Assembly (NCBI GenBank): GCA_964486725.1
Contig: CAZAOK010000046.1
Coordinates: 1-28,527, forward strand
DNA length: 28,527 nucleotides
From: M55B154 sp964486725
GTDB taxonomy: Bacteria; Spirochaetota; UBA4802; UB4802
Reading direction: 5' to 3'
Part shown: positions 1 through 8,559 of the stretch, piece after piece
How positions within the stretch are numbered: the first letter of the stretch is position 1
How the letters are laid out: each line of letters starts with the position of its first letter
Notes under the pieces: model-generated
The model's database searches: none
What the model saw: only the letters and a program-made list of their open reading frames with translations
Told to the model about the DNA's origin: nothing
Translations under genes and position numbers: made by a program

Positions 1-368
1 TAGATGAAATCAACAACCCCGGGTTTACCTGAAACCCGGTCCAGTATATTGCCTATGGCTCCTGAAAAAACCAGCGACATGGCAACCGTAAAAAGCCATG
101 TTTTTCTCGGTTCCAGTATGTAAAATCCTACAAGAAGGATAAACACCATGATTGAAACGATAAGAAAGAAAGTCTGATGCCCCCTGAGAATGCCAAACAC
201 CCCACCGTCATTATACAGCAGTGTTAACTGCACAAAGCTTCCCATCACGTCAATACGCTCACCCCTGGCGATGTTGGTCTCCACCAGGTACTTGGTAATA
301 ATATCAAGGACAAGGGTCACCATGAAAATGGCAACCGCCGCCATATGTTTTCTATTCTGCAGCTTCAT
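1..368 (-). CDS. lspA: Lipoprotein signal peptidase (signal peptidase II), C-terminus beyond window
   Basis: Inner-membrane aspartyl protease that removes signal peptides from diacylglyceryl-modified prolipoproteins. The 122 residues visible read from an ATG at 368 (AGGGA about 12 nt upstream) to the window edge. They contain the family motifs in order: D22-x-x-T-K26 in the first membrane segment, NDGGVFG at 53-59, GNILDR at 105-111 with the first catalytic aspartate D110, and VVDFI at 118-122. The motif with the second catalytic aspartate lies outside the window, so the gene is partial at the edge, not broken. It follows ileS on the same strand, the common ileS-lspA arrangement, but with a 172-nt gap that contains a short repeat rather than a tight overlap. 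The several lipoproteins encoded in this window are its expected substrates. Confidence 0.9.
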   Translation of the reverse strand, partial: MKLQNRKHMAAVAIFMVTLVLDIITKYLVETNIARGERIDVMGSFVQLTLLYNDGGVFGILRGHQTFFLIVSIMVFILLVGFYILEPRKTWLFTVAMSLVFSGAIGNILDRVSGKPGVVDFI

Positions 369-482
369 AGTATATACACTATCCCTTTATTATTTAGTTA
401 CCCATTTCACTCGATATACACTGATGTTACCATGAATGAATTACATTGATAATCCATGGATTTGTTGATAACTCTTCACTAT

Positions 483-514
483 CTCATCTGTGTTAATCTG
501 TGTGTATCTGTGGC
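483..514. repeat. Short tandem repeat of CACAGAT type between ileS and lspA
   Basis: On the minus strand three copies of CACAGAT occur with a 10-nt period (CACAGATACA, CACAGATTAA, CACAGATGAG), preceded by GC. No gene overlaps it. It resembles in style the CACAGAG units of the larger element at 3521-3714. Similar short-period intergenic oligomers are, from general knowledge, scattered in many bacterial genomes; membership in such a family here is an inference. Confidence 0.6.
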
Positions 515-540
515 AAAATTTATTCAGTTTATCTATCCAG

Positions 541-3306
541 TTATCCATTAATCTGGTGAATGATCTCAGTGCACCTGGGACACAGTTCCGGGTGTTCCTT
601 GTCTGTACCAAGCTGGTATGAGTAATTCCAGCATCGCGCACATTTTTCGCCCTTTGACCGGTCTACCCTTATGGAAGCACTTTCATAGTCTTCCATCTCA
701 TCCTGTTTCTCATCGGCAAGAATCACCATGGCCACCTGGAAAAACCTGATCCTGTCCTCACCCATTTCGTAAAGAAGATCCCGGGCAGACTGGCTTTTCA
801 CGTAAATGGTAACCTCGGCTTCAAGTGAAGTACCGATGATCTTCTCTTTACGTTTCAACTCAAGTGCTTTCAGAAGGTCCTTCTTGATCTCAACCAGCTT
901 TTCCATTTTTTCTGCCACTTCCGGATTGTTGAACTCTTTATCCAGGAGATAATAATTCTGCAAATGAATGGAACCATCATTACCCATAAATTTCCATACC
1001 TCTTCCGAGGTGAAGGCAAGAACCGGGGCGATCAACCGCACTATCGTATGCAGTATCTGGTACAGCACCGTCTGATTGGATCTGCGGCTGTGGGCATCCT
1101 GCTTTTCAATATAAAGGATATCCTTGGACATATCGAAATACACTGATGAAAGGTCTACCGCGCAGAAGTTTAAGATTCTGCGGTATACCATGTGAAACTC
1201 GAATTCCTCGTAATGCCCGGTAACCTGTTCTGAAAGGATCCACAACTTGTAGAGCATCCACTTGTCTATATCACTCAGTTCCCCGTAGGGAACCAGGTCT
1301 TTTTCGGTGAAACCCGAGATATTGCCCAGTATAAACTTGAAGGTATTTCTGATCTTTCTGTACGAATCGGATATCTGCTGCATCATGTCATACCCGATAC
1401 GCAGGTCGTTACGGTAATCCTCCGAGGCAACCCACAGGCGTATGATGTCCGCGCCGTATTTCTTGATAAGCTCTTCCGGAGGAATAACGTTGCCCATCGA
1501 CTTGCTCATGGCTTTTCCCTGCTCATCCAGTATAAAGCCGTGGGTAAGTACCGTCATATAAGGGGCACGCTGCCGAAGGGCCAGTGCCGGCCAGAGAGAT
1601 GACTGAAACCAGCCCCTGTGCTGATCGCTTCCCTCCAGGTAGAGGTCGGCCGGCCACCTGTGCTGATCCCAGCTGTCAAGTACCGCGAAGTGAGACACCC
1701 CTGAATCAAACCACACGTCCAGTATATCAAATTCCTTTTCGAACTGGTCGCTGCCGCATTCGCATGTAAAGTCTTCGGGTATAAGATCCTTTATGTCATC
1801 CGTGTACCAGGCGTCTATGCTCTTTTCCCTTGAAAGTTTTGCAAAGTGGAAAATGCTTCGCTGGTCCATCATGTTCTTTTTGCATTTTTTACAATGGAAG
1901 GACGGGATGGGCACCCCCCATGACCGCTGCCGCGAAAGGCACCAGTCCGGACGTGACTCAACCATGCTTCTAAACCGCATCTCCCCCCACTTGGGTATCC
2001 ACATGGTCTTATCAGTGGCTTCCAATGCGAGGCTACGTAAATCATTATGATCGATGAGAAAGAACCACTGCTCTGTTGCCCTGAAGATCAGGGGTTTTTT
2101 ACAGCGCCAGCAATGGGGGTATGAATGCTCGATTTCCTGTGTGAATATCAGCACACCGGCTTTTTCCAGCATCTTCACGATTTCCGGGTTGGCATCAAAA
2201 ACATTAACCCCTTTCATCTCTGAAAACTCTTCGGTAAATTTACCCTCGTCATCAACGGGGCAATAGGTATCAATACCGTACTTCTGCCCAACCATGTAGT
2301 CTTCAAGACCGTGACCGGGGGCAATATGAACCACACCGGTACCCTGCTCAAGGGTAACGAAGTCTGCAAATATAACTTTCGATTCACGGTCAATGAAGGG
2401 ATGTTGTACTTCCAGTTTTTCTATCTGATCATTGGTAACATCAGCTATTTTCTCCAGCGGTTTACCGGTAACCTCACTCATCATTTCCGCAAGCCCCTCG
2501 GCCAGTATGAGAAAATCATTTTCACTTCTGTACACGGCATAGGGAAAACCCGGGTGAAAGGCCACCGCCAGGTTAGCCGGCAGCGTCCAGGGGGTGGTGG
2601 TCCAGACCGCTACGTGCACGTTGCTGCTTTCCACCCCTTCAATATCAATAGAACCGGGATCAACCGCGAACTTCACGTAGATGGATGGAGACTTGTGATC
2701 ATCATACTCCACTTCAGCTTCGGCAAGTGCGGTCACGCAGTTGGGACACCAGTATATTGGTTTCTTGCCCCTGTAAATAAAACCTGCCTCAAACAGCGAA
2801 CCGAAAACCTCAACGATGGTGGCCTCGTAATGGCCGGACATGGTAAGATAGGGATTATCGAAATCACCAAACACGCCCAGGCGCTTGAATTCTTCCATCT
2901 GGATGTATACGAACTTTTCGGCGTATTCCCTGCATTTTTTTCTTATGTCAAGGCGCGGCATATCCCTTGCCTTCTCACCGATTGTACGGGTTACCTGCAG
3001 TTCAATGGGAAGCCCGTGACAGTCCCAACCGGGCACATAGGGGGCCCGGTAACCGGACATGGTCTTATGCTTTATGATAATATCCTTCAACAGCTTGTTA
3101 AGGGCATGTCCCATGTGAATATTGCCGTTCGCGTACGGCGGACCGTCATGCAGTATATATTCTTTCGCGTCCTTTCGCATTTCCAGAATCTTATCGTAAA
3201 TCCTCTCCTTTTCCCACTGGGCCACCATGTCAGGTTCCCTCTTGGGAAGGTTGGCCCTCATTGGAAAATCAGAAGATGGAAGATTTACAGTCTTAGAGTA
3301 ATCCAT
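541..3306 (-). CDS. ileS: Isoleucyl-tRNA synthetase (class I, bacterial type)
   Basis: Charges tRNA-Ile with isoleucine in the cytoplasm and edits misactivated valine. The product is 921 residues, a normal bacterial length. The class I signature HMGH sits at residues 64-67 after GPPYANGNI, and the KMSKS loop (KAMSKS) lies near residue 597. The editing (CP1) domain fills the middle. A C-terminal zinc finger is formed by Cys889, Cys892, Cys909 and Cys912 (CARCW and LCPRC), typical of the bacterial, not the eukaryote-like, isoform. I choose the ATG at 3306, with GAGG five nt upstream; a GTG one codon earlier is possible but too close to that site. lspA lies downstream. I found no T-box leader (no AGGGTGG-type element) in the 440-nt upstream region. 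Confidence 0.97.
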   Translation of the reverse strand: MDYSKTVNLPSSDFPMRANLPKREPDMVAQWEKERIYDKILEMRKDAKEYILHDGPPYANGNIHMGHALNKLLKDIIIKHKTMSGYRAPYVPGWDCHGLPIELQVTRTIGEKARDMPRLDIRKKCREYAEKFVYIQMEEFKRLGVFGDFDNPYLTMSGHYEATIVEVFGSLFEAGFIYRGKKPIYWCPNCVTALAEAEVEYDDHKSPSIYVKFAVDPGSIDIEGVESSNVHVAVWTTTPWTLPANLAVAFHPGFPYAVYRSENDFLILAEGLAEMMSEVTGKPLEKIADVTNDQIEKLEVQHPFIDRESKVIFADFVTLEQGTGVVHIAPGHGLEDYMVGQKYGIDTYCPVDDEGKFTEEFSEMKGVNVFDANPEIVKMLEKAGVLIFTQEIEHSYPHCWRCKKPLIFRATEQWFFLIDHNDLRSLALEATDKTMWIPKWGEMRFRSMVESRPDWCLSRQRSWGVPIPSFHCKKCKKNMMDQRSIFHFAKLSREKSIDAWYTDDIKDLIPEDFTCECGSDQFEKEFDILDVWFDSGVSHFAVLDSWDQHRWPADLYLEGSDQHRGWFQSSLWPALALRQRAPYMTVLTHGFILDEQGKAMSKSMGNVIPPEELIKKYGADIIRLWVASEDYRNDLRIGYDMMQQISDSYRKIRNTFKFILGNISGFTEKDLVPYGELSDIDKWMLYKLWILSEQVTGHYEEFEFHMVYRRILNFCAVDLSSVYFDMSKDILYIEKQDAHSRRSNQTVLYQILHTIVRLIAPVLAFTSEEVWKFMGNDGSIHLQNYYLLDKEFNNPEVAEKMEKLVEIKKDLLKALELKRKEKIIGTSLEAEVTIYVKSQSARDLLYEMGEDRIRFFQVAMVILADEKQDEMEDYESASIRVDRSKGEKCARCWNYSYQLGTDKEHPELCPRCTEIIHQING

Positions 3307-3416
3307 CACGTCCTCGCATCATTTTTAATTATTTCCGGCAGTTGTTCATACGCTTGTGTTCTGAATGAACCCTTAGAAACACTATGCCCCCTGCTTTTGT
3401 CAATATATTTTTCCAT

Positions 3417-3460
3417 AATAAAAAAACACCTTGCAGGTGAAAAGCATTTCTTTTTTTATT
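3417..3460. repeat. Inverted repeat with internal hairpin upstream of ileS
   Basis: AATAAAAAAA at 3417-3426 is matched by its reverse complement TTTTTTTATT at 3451-3460, enclosing the dyad CACCT-TGC-AGGTG at 3427-3439. It could be a regulatory or terminator-like structure in the leader of ileS, or a remnant repeat. The outer arms are all A/T, so the evidence for a function is weak. Confidence 0.3.
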
Positions 3461-3520
3461 GTCAATACAGTATAAGTATTCTAAATACGTATATAATTGT
3501 ATCATATACTTCGAAGATTT

Positions 3521-3714
3521 ACCACAGAGGCACAGAGATGCAGAGGGAGATTTTAAAAAAATTACCGCAAAGTCGCGAAGAGCGCAAAGGGCGCAAAGAA
3601 ATGAATAAGATATTTATTTTTCTAAATATTTTCCCTTTGTGTTTCTTTACATACTTAGCAACTTAGCGGTAATCCTTTACACTATTTTTCTCTGTACCTC
3701 TGTGTCTCTGTGGT
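3521..3714. repeat. Nested imperfect inverted repeat, MITE/REP-like, between ileS and hisI
   Basis: The outer arms are 3521-3545 (starts ACCACAGAG) and 3690-3714 (ends CTCTGTGGT), 22 of 25 positions matching as an inverted repeat. Inner arms start ATTACCGC at 3561 and end GCGGTAAT at 3673, about 17 of 20 matching, and the pairing continues through GCAAAG/CTTTGC-like units toward an A/T-rich centre near 3601-3630. Each arm is itself periodic: CACAGAG-type units and GCAAAG-type units of about nine nt. The whole could fold into one long hairpin. No transposase or clear target duplication is seen. It fills most of the region between two divergent genes, whose promoters I could not place with confidence. 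Confidence 0.75.
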
Positions 3715-3749
3715 TTCCATAATGTAAATGTTTATAAAAGGATAATGCA

Positions 3750-4133
3750 ATGATTGAACTGGATTTTGAGAAACAGGACGGGATGATACCCGCCATAGCA
3801 CAGGACTACCAGACCGGCGAGGTGCTGATGCTGGCCTACATGAACAGGGAAGCCTGGGAGAAAACCCTTGAAACAGGGATTGCCCATTACTGGAGCAGGT
3901 CCCGAAACAAGCTGTGGAAAAAGGGTGAGTCCTCGGGCAACCTGCAGGAGGTGAAGGAGATCCGTGTTGATTGCGACGATGATACTGTTGTCATCAAGGT
4001 GAACCAGATAGGAGACGCGGCCTGTCACCTGGGATATCGAAGTTGTTTTTTCAGGGTTGTACAGGGCGATACACTGAAGATTGACGGGGAAAGGGTTTTC
4101 GATCCCGATGAAGTATATGGAGGCTCAAAATGA
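3750..4133 (+). CDS. hisI: Phosphoribosyl-AMP cyclohydrolase
   Basis: Third step of histidine biosynthesis: opens the adenine ring of phosphoribosyl-AMP. The 127-residue product is a single-domain HisI without a fused HisE pyrophosphohydrolase. Diagnostic segments are HYWSRSRNKLWKKG at 46-59 followed by ESSGNLQ, the metal-binding DCDDD at 74-78, and zinc-ligand cysteines Cys75, Cys92 and Cys99. AAGGA lies eight nt before the ATG. The stop overlaps the hisG start (ATGA), so the two are translationally coupled. The remaining his genes are not in the window, so the pathway is split between loci. Confidence 0.95.
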   Translation: MIELDFEKQDGMIPAIAQDYQTGEVLMLAYMNREAWEKTLETGIAHYWSRSRNKLWKKGESSGNLQEVKEIRVDCDDDTVVIKVNQIGDAACHLGYRSCFFRVVQGDTLKIDGERVFDPDEVYGGSK

Positions 4134-5029
4134 GCGAACCACTGATAAAGCTTGGCATTCCAAAAGGCAGCCTTGAGAAGTCCACCATTGAGCTTTTCAG
4201 AAAGGCCGGCTGGAAGATTACCGTTTCATCAAGAAATTATTTCCCCGCCATCGATGATGCTGATATTTCATGTTCCCTTGTTCGCGCGCAGGAAATGGCC
4301 AGGTATGTTGAAAGCGGTGTTCTGGATATAGGCCTCACCGGGCTTGACTGGATACTTGACAATAATGCTGACGTGGAGATGATTATCGACCTGGTATACT
4401 CCAAGGTGAGTACCCGGAAAGCACGATGGGTTCTTGCTGTTCCTGATAATTCGTCCATCAAAACCCTTGAAGACTGCGCGGGCAAGACCATTTCAACCGA
4501 ACTGGTAAACTACACCCGCAAGTTTTTCGAGGACCGGAACATCCCCGTTAATGTTGAATTTTCATGGGGAGCCACCGAAGCCAAGGTGGTTGAAGGTCTT
4601 GTTGACGCCATCGTGGAAGTAACCGAGACCGGTTCAACTATACGGGCCCACGGACTGCAGATCATCCACACCCTTCTTGAATCCAATACCAGGCTTATCG
4701 CCCACAAGCCCAGCATGGGTGATGCGAAGAAACATAAGAAGATAAACCAGGTAGCCCTTCTCTTACACGGCGCCCTGAAAGCAGGCAAGCTTGTGGGTAT
4801 AAAGATGAATGTCCCCGCCGAACAACTTGATTCTATAGTCGAATTGCTGCCCAGCCTGACAGCACCAACGGTATCCAAGCTGTATAATACAGAATGGTTC
4901 TCCGTTGAGAGTATAATAAACGAGGCTACCGTACGTGAGCTTATACCTGAACTGATTCACAGGGGGGCAGACGGTATCATAGAATACCCGCTGAACAAGA
5001 TAGTATCACAGGATGATTCCTTCCTGTAA
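4130..5029 (+). CDS. hisG: ATP phosphoribosyltransferase, long (self-regulated) form
   Basis: First and committed step of histidine biosynthesis, joining ATP and PRPP. At 299 residues this is the long HisG form. The N-terminal two-thirds is the catalytic type II periplasmic-binding-like fold, with the PRPP loop VEVTETGSTIRA at 162-173. Residues from about 213 form the C-terminal ACT-like regulatory domain, recognisable by LLPSLTAPTVSKL at 239-251, which binds histidine for feedback inhibition. Long HisG does not need the HisZ subunit. A strong GGAGG lies seven nt upstream of the ATG, which overlaps the hisI stop by four nt. An HD-domain gene follows after 27 nt. Confidence 0.96.
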   Translation: MSEPLIKLGIPKGSLEKSTIELFRKAGWKITVSSRNYFPAIDDADISCSLVRAQEMARYVESGVLDIGLTGLDWILDNNADVEMIIDLVYSKVSTRKARWVLAVPDNSSIKTLEDCAGKTISTELVNYTRKFFEDRNIPVNVEFSWGATEAKVVEGLVDAIVEVTETGSTIRAHGLQIIHTLLESNTRLIAHKPSMGDAKKHKKINQVALLLHGALKAGKLVGIKMNVPAEQLDSIVELLPSLTAPTVSKLYNTEWFSVESIINEATVRELIPELIHRGADGIIEYPLNKIVSQDDSFL

Positions 5030-5056
5030 CTTAACCACAGGGGTATAACCGTCATT

Positions 5057-5785
5057 ATGTTACTGGATGATGCCCGGCGCCATATACATGAAATCGCCCA
5101 TAAATTCCCGGAACCTGAATTCTACCGGGTACATAAGAAAGAAACAGCAAGGGCTCATGAAATGGACCGGTCATCACCCCTTGTTGGTGAATCCAGGAAA
5201 ATGATGGAAGCACATGGCGACCCTCTCGGGCATGGATTTTATCATGCCCGTAAGGTAGCAATTGACGCGGCGGCAATCGTATACGCCGAAACAGGGATCA
5301 GCCACATTGCTGATTGCCTCGCAACCGATGCACTGCTTGCGGGATATATTCATGATATTAAGCGTGATCAAAAGGCACACCCCCGGAAAGCTGCCGAGTT
5401 CTTTGAACAACATTTCAAGGATCAAATGAATCCTGAACAGGTTGAGATGATAAGTTTTGCCATAAGAAACCATGAGGCCTTTGTAGAACCTGTCCACACT
5501 ACCCACCCCCATAAAAAGCTTCTCTCTGATGCCCTTTATGATGCCGACAAGTTCAGGTGGGGCCCTGATAACTTTCTATATACCATATGGGACATGGCCG
5601 CCAGCATGAACCTTACCCCACGCCAGATCGTTGACGGATACGATCATGGTATCAGGGGTATACGACGTATCCGTAACACCTTCAGGACACAAACAGGTCA
5701 AATGTTTGGTCCCGGTTTTATCGACATCGGGTTGATGATGGGTGAAGAGCTTATCAACTACCTGCAAGAGGGTATTGATAACTGA
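5057..5785 (+). CDS. HD-domain protein, probable metal-dependent phosphohydrolase
   Basis: A soluble 242-residue protein with the HD-superfamily signature: His63 (GHGFYHARKV), the His99-Asp100 pair (GYIHDIKRD), an NH pair at 138-139 (IRNHEAF) and a later Asp163 (LYDADKFRWGPDN). These are the expected metal ligands of an HD phosphohydrolase. The substrate cannot be told from the sequence. The gene lies 27 nt after hisG and is probably co-transcribed, but there is no known step of histidine synthesis that calls for it. The ribosome-binding site is poor (GGGG about 14 nt upstream), so the start is only moderately certain. Confidence 0.8.
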   Translation: MLLDDARRHIHEIAHKFPEPEFYRVHKKETARAHEMDRSSPLVGESRKMMEAHGDPLGHGFYHARKVAIDAAAIVYAETGISHIADCLATDALLAGYIHDIKRDQKAHPRKAAEFFEQHFKDQMNPEQVEMISFAIRNHEAFVEPVHTTHPHKKLLSDALYDADKFRWGPDNFLYTIWDMAASMNLTPRQIVDGYDHGIRGIRRIRNTFRTQTGQMFGPGFIDIGLMMGEELINYLQEGIDN

Positions 5786-5905
5786 CCCCGCTCCTAATTA
5801 TTCTTGACGAATGCCCCCTTCTGCGCTTAAATTCATGTAATTGATATATTAAGGGATGTAAAGGATAACTGGAATATAAATCGCACTGATATATACTATA
5901 ACACA

Positions 5906-7540
5906 ATGAGCTATAATACTCACAATATCGAACCAGCCAGCACCAATCCTGCAGTGAAACAGGACAGGATACTTATTGTAGATGATGAGGAATCAATTCG
6001 CAGCATACTATCCCGTTACCTTTCCATGAAAGGATACCATGTTACCACCGCAAGTGACGGCATGTCAGCCATTGATCAGCTTAAAGAGGAACCATACGAC
6101 CTCGTACTCACCGACCTGAAGATGCCCAATCTTGACGGCCGGGAACTTTTAAAGCTGATGTCCGACCAGTTTCCTGACATTCCCAAAATCGTTCTCAGCG
6201 GGTATGGAACCAACGAAGACATATTGCTGGCATTGAAAACCGGTGCGTATGATTTTTTGAACAAGCCCATTATAGACTTCAAGATACTTGATCACGCTAT
6301 TGAACGTGCCCTTGACCGTAAGCACCTTGCCGAACAGCGTGATCACTATATTGAACAGCTCACCCAGATCAATGATGTCATATCACTGTTGAACAGGGGA
6401 CGTGATACCGAGAAAGTATTCAAAACACTTTCTATGCTGCTTAGAAAAATAATACCATTTAACCGGATATCCCTGGCACTTATAGACCAGGAAACAGGCG
6501 AGGTGGTGACAAAGCTGGTTGATTCTGACAGGGATATAATGATCCCTGCAGGTTCGCGATTCCCGCTGAAAGATTCATCCCTGAACGAGGCTGCCATCAG
6601 CAGAAAGGTGTTGATAATTTCAGATCTGAAGAAATACGGGAAAGAACACCCCCAATCCGAAAAGGCTGAACTCCTGGTAAAAGAAGGCATGAATTCTTCA
6701 ATGGTTTTGCCACTTATCGTGAACAACAACACCCGCGGATTTCTTTTTTTTGGTTCTGAGCAGCCCGGGGCCTTTTCCGAAGAGCATATCACGTTTATCG
6801 AGTCCATCAGCGCCCCTATTGCCTTCAGCATCCAGCGTTCTGAACTGATGAACGAGCTTGAGATGTACACCAAAAAACTGGAAAACCTGGTCAAAATACG
6901 CACACACGAAGTCTTGAAGACACAGAAGACCACGATTTTCGCACTTTCAAGCCTTGCAGAACTTCGAGACCCTGACACCGGAGAGCATCTTGAAAGAATG
7001 AGAAACTACTGTATTTTAATCGCACAGATTGCGAAATACTCCGGAAAGAATGTTGAGATCGACAACCAGTACCTGCGTGATCTGTACGATTCGTCAATTC
7101 TTCATGACATAGGAAAAGTTGGTATCCCTGATGACATCCTGCTGAAGCCCGGACCATTGACACCCGAAGAGTTTGATATAATAAAAACCCATACAACCAT
7201 CGGGCACCAGTCTTTACACAAAGCAGCTTCACGAGAACTGGGTGATGATTCATTTTTAAAAATGGCCATGGATGTAACCCTCTATCACCACGAAAGATGG
7301 GACGGGGGAGGATACCCCGAGGGACTTAAAGGCGAGGAGATCCCACTTTCAGCACGTATCGTTGCCATTACCGATGTCTATGACGCCCTCACTTCACGCA
7401 GGCCATACAAGGAAGCGTTTTCACATGAAAAATCAATGGAAATAATGCTGAACGAATCGTACCGATTCGATCCAGATTTGTTCAAAATTTTTCTTGATAA
7501 CCACGAAGAATTCAACAATATTCGCAAAGAATTCAAATAA
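5906..7540 (+). CDS. Response regulator with GAF and HD-GYP output (probable c-di-GMP phosphodiesterase)
   Basis: Three domains are visible in 544 residues. A receiver domain (about 20-140) has the acidic pair Asp26-Asp27, phosphoacceptor Asp70 (LTDLKMP), Ser98 and Lys120 (NKPI). A GAF-like domain covers roughly 165-315. A short linker leads to an HD-GYP domain (about 340-535) with His400-Asp401 (LHDIGKVGIPD), the HHERWDGGGYP motif at 461-471 and ARIVAITDVYDALTS. HD-GYP proteins of the RpfG group hydrolyse cyclic di-GMP, so phosphorylation and a GAF ligand probably tune turnover of that messenger. No histidine kinase is adjacent, making it an orphan regulator. The upstream ribosome-binding site is weak. 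Confidence 0.92.
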   Translation: MSYNTHNIEPASTNPAVKQDRILIVDDEESIRSILSRYLSMKGYHVTTASDGMSAIDQLKEEPYDLVLTDLKMPNLDGRELLKLMSDQFPDIPKIVLSGYGTNEDILLALKTGAYDFLNKPIIDFKILDHAIERALDRKHLAEQRDHYIEQLTQINDVISLLNRGRDTEKVFKTLSMLLRKIIPFNRISLALIDQETGEVVTKLVDSDRDIMIPAGSRFPLKDSSLNEAAISRKVLIISDLKKYGKEHPQSEKAELLVKEGMNSSMVLPLIVNNNTRGFLFFGSEQPGAFSEEHITFIESISAPIAFSIQRSELMNELEMYTKKLENLVKIRTHEVLKTQKTTIFALSSLAELRDPDTGEHLERMRNYCILIAQIAKYSGKNVEIDNQYLRDLYDSSILHDIGKVGIPDDILLKPGPLTPEEFDIIKTHTTIGHQSLHKAASRELGDDSFLKMAMDVTLYHHERWDGGGYPEGLKGEEIPLSARIVAITDVYDALTSRRPYKEAFSHEKSMEIMLNESYRFDPDLFKIFLDNHEEFNNIRKEFK

Positions 7541-7581
7541 CGTACAATCACAATACTCGATTTTCCCGGAAGGTAGTACAT

Positions 7582-8469
7582 ATGCGCCAGCAAACACCAC
7601 AGTTCAGAATAGGTGGACCAATAACACCGATGGTAAAAAAACTGCTTATCATTAACGGTGCTGTATTTGTTCTGCAGTTTCTCAGCAACCAGTTTATTCC
7701 AGGTGGTCTTGAATACTGGTTCGGTCTTCACCACGAGGGATTGCTTCACCAGTTTAAGATATGGCAGATTTTCACCTACATGTTTCTGCATGGTAATTTC
7801 TTTCACATCCTGTTTAACATGATCGCGTTGTGGATGTTCGCCGGTGATCTTGAAATACAATGGGGAAGCAAGTACTTTATCAGATATTATCTTTATTCCG
7901 GCATGGGGGCCGGTATCTTTATCGCCATTATGAACCAGGTTGTATTCACCCAGTACGGGGCCAACCCGGTAACCATAGGCGCGTCTGGGGCCATCTTCGC
8001 CCTTCTCCTTGCATACGGCATGACCTGGCCAAACAGGGAAGTGCTCCTGTATTTCATTCTCCCGGTAAAGATGAAATACCTTGTCATCGTGTTTGGCCTG
8101 ATAGCATTTTTCGGTACCCTTTCAAGTACGGGAGGCACTGCCGGCAATATCAGCCACATAGGCCATCTTGGCGGTATCATCTCAGGACTTGCCCTGATTT
8201 ATTTTAAAAAAAGTAAACCTGCTTCAACCCGGAAAAGCAAACATTCTCATCGAAAACCTGGAAACGTTATTTCTCAACTACTGCGTAAATATAAATTGAG
8301 GAAGAAACAAAACGAGATCGAAAGACGAATAAAGGCAAAGAATATAATAGACGAACTACTGGAAAAGATTGCCAGGAATGGGATGAGTTCCCTCACGAAA
8401 GAAGAACGTGAGAGACTGGAATGGGCAAGAAAACATTATTACCCGGATTCTAACGATACCGTTCACTAA
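7582..8469 (+). CDS. Rhomboid-family intramembrane serine protease
   Basis: An integral inner-membrane protease of 295 residues. The catalytic serine is Ser135 in GASGA (TIGASGAIFALL) and the catalytic histidine His195 in HIGHLGGIISG. Between residues 18 and 208 there are about six hydrophobic segments, including the conserved HGNFFHILFNM stretch (70-80) that follows the L1 loop. After the last membrane segment a basic, hydrophilic tail of about 85 residues ends in an amphipathic helix pair (LLEKIARNGMSSLTKEERER), a short C-terminal module that recurs in bacterial rhomboids. GGAAGG lies eight nt before the ATG, 41 nt after the HD-GYP gene. Substrates are unknown. Confidence 0.93.
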   Translation: MRQQTPQFRIGGPITPMVKKLLIINGAVFVLQFLSNQFIPGGLEYWFGLHHEGLLHQFKIWQIFTYMFLHGNFFHILFNMIALWMFAGDLEIQWGSKYFIRYYLYSGMGAGIFIAIMNQVVFTQYGANPVTIGASGAIFALLLAYGMTWPNREVLLYFILPVKMKYLVIVFGLIAFFGTLSSTGGTAGNISHIGHLGGIISGLALIYFKKSKPASTRKSKHSHRKPGNVISQLLRKYKLRKKQNEIERRIKAKNIIDELLEKIARNGMSSLTKEERERLEWARKHYYPDSNDTVH

Positions 8470-8492
8470 AATTCCGGTAACATGATAATTAA

Positions 8493-8521
8493 TTGACAGG
8501 CCCCGACCGGTCGGATACAAG
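8493..8521 (+). promoter_or_regulatory. Promoter of the paaK operon with operator-like palindrome in the spacer
   Basis: TTGACA (8493-8498), 17-nt spacer, TACAAG (8516-8521). The spacer contains the perfect 12-bp palindrome CCGACCGGTCGG at 8503-8514. A dyad between the -35 and -10 boxes is where a repressor would block RNA polymerase. GC-rich dyads of this size are common TetR-family operators, and such repressors often control acyl- or aryl-CoA ligase genes; no regulator gene is in the window. A GGGGA ribosome-binding site precedes the paaK ATG at 8560. Confidence 0.6.
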
Positions 8522-8559
8522 GTGATAAATCTAAGCCTGTAATCTTCAAGGGGAATAAC

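Noticed and set aside
3397..3465. ileS promoter from two TTGACA copies on the minus strand
   Set aside because: Neither copy has an acceptable -10 box at normal spacing.
3310..3520. T-box riboswitch before ileS
   Set aside because: No AGGGTGG-type antiterminator element or specifier-loop pattern is visible; only an A/T inverted repeat is present.
2311..3666. 451-codon open frame on the plus strand
   Set aside because: It runs antisense through ileS, whose motifs are unmistakable, and ends in the inverted-repeat element; the translation has no family character.
5841..5897. Promoter before the HD-GYP gene (TTGATA, TATACT)
   Set aside because: No -10 box is found at 16-18 nt from TTGATA, and TATACT is only nine nt before the ATG without a matching -35.
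6346..6978. 210-codon open frame on the minus strand
   Set aside because: It lies entirely inside the REC-GAF-HD-GYP gene and its composition (Ser-rich) is that of an antisense shadow.
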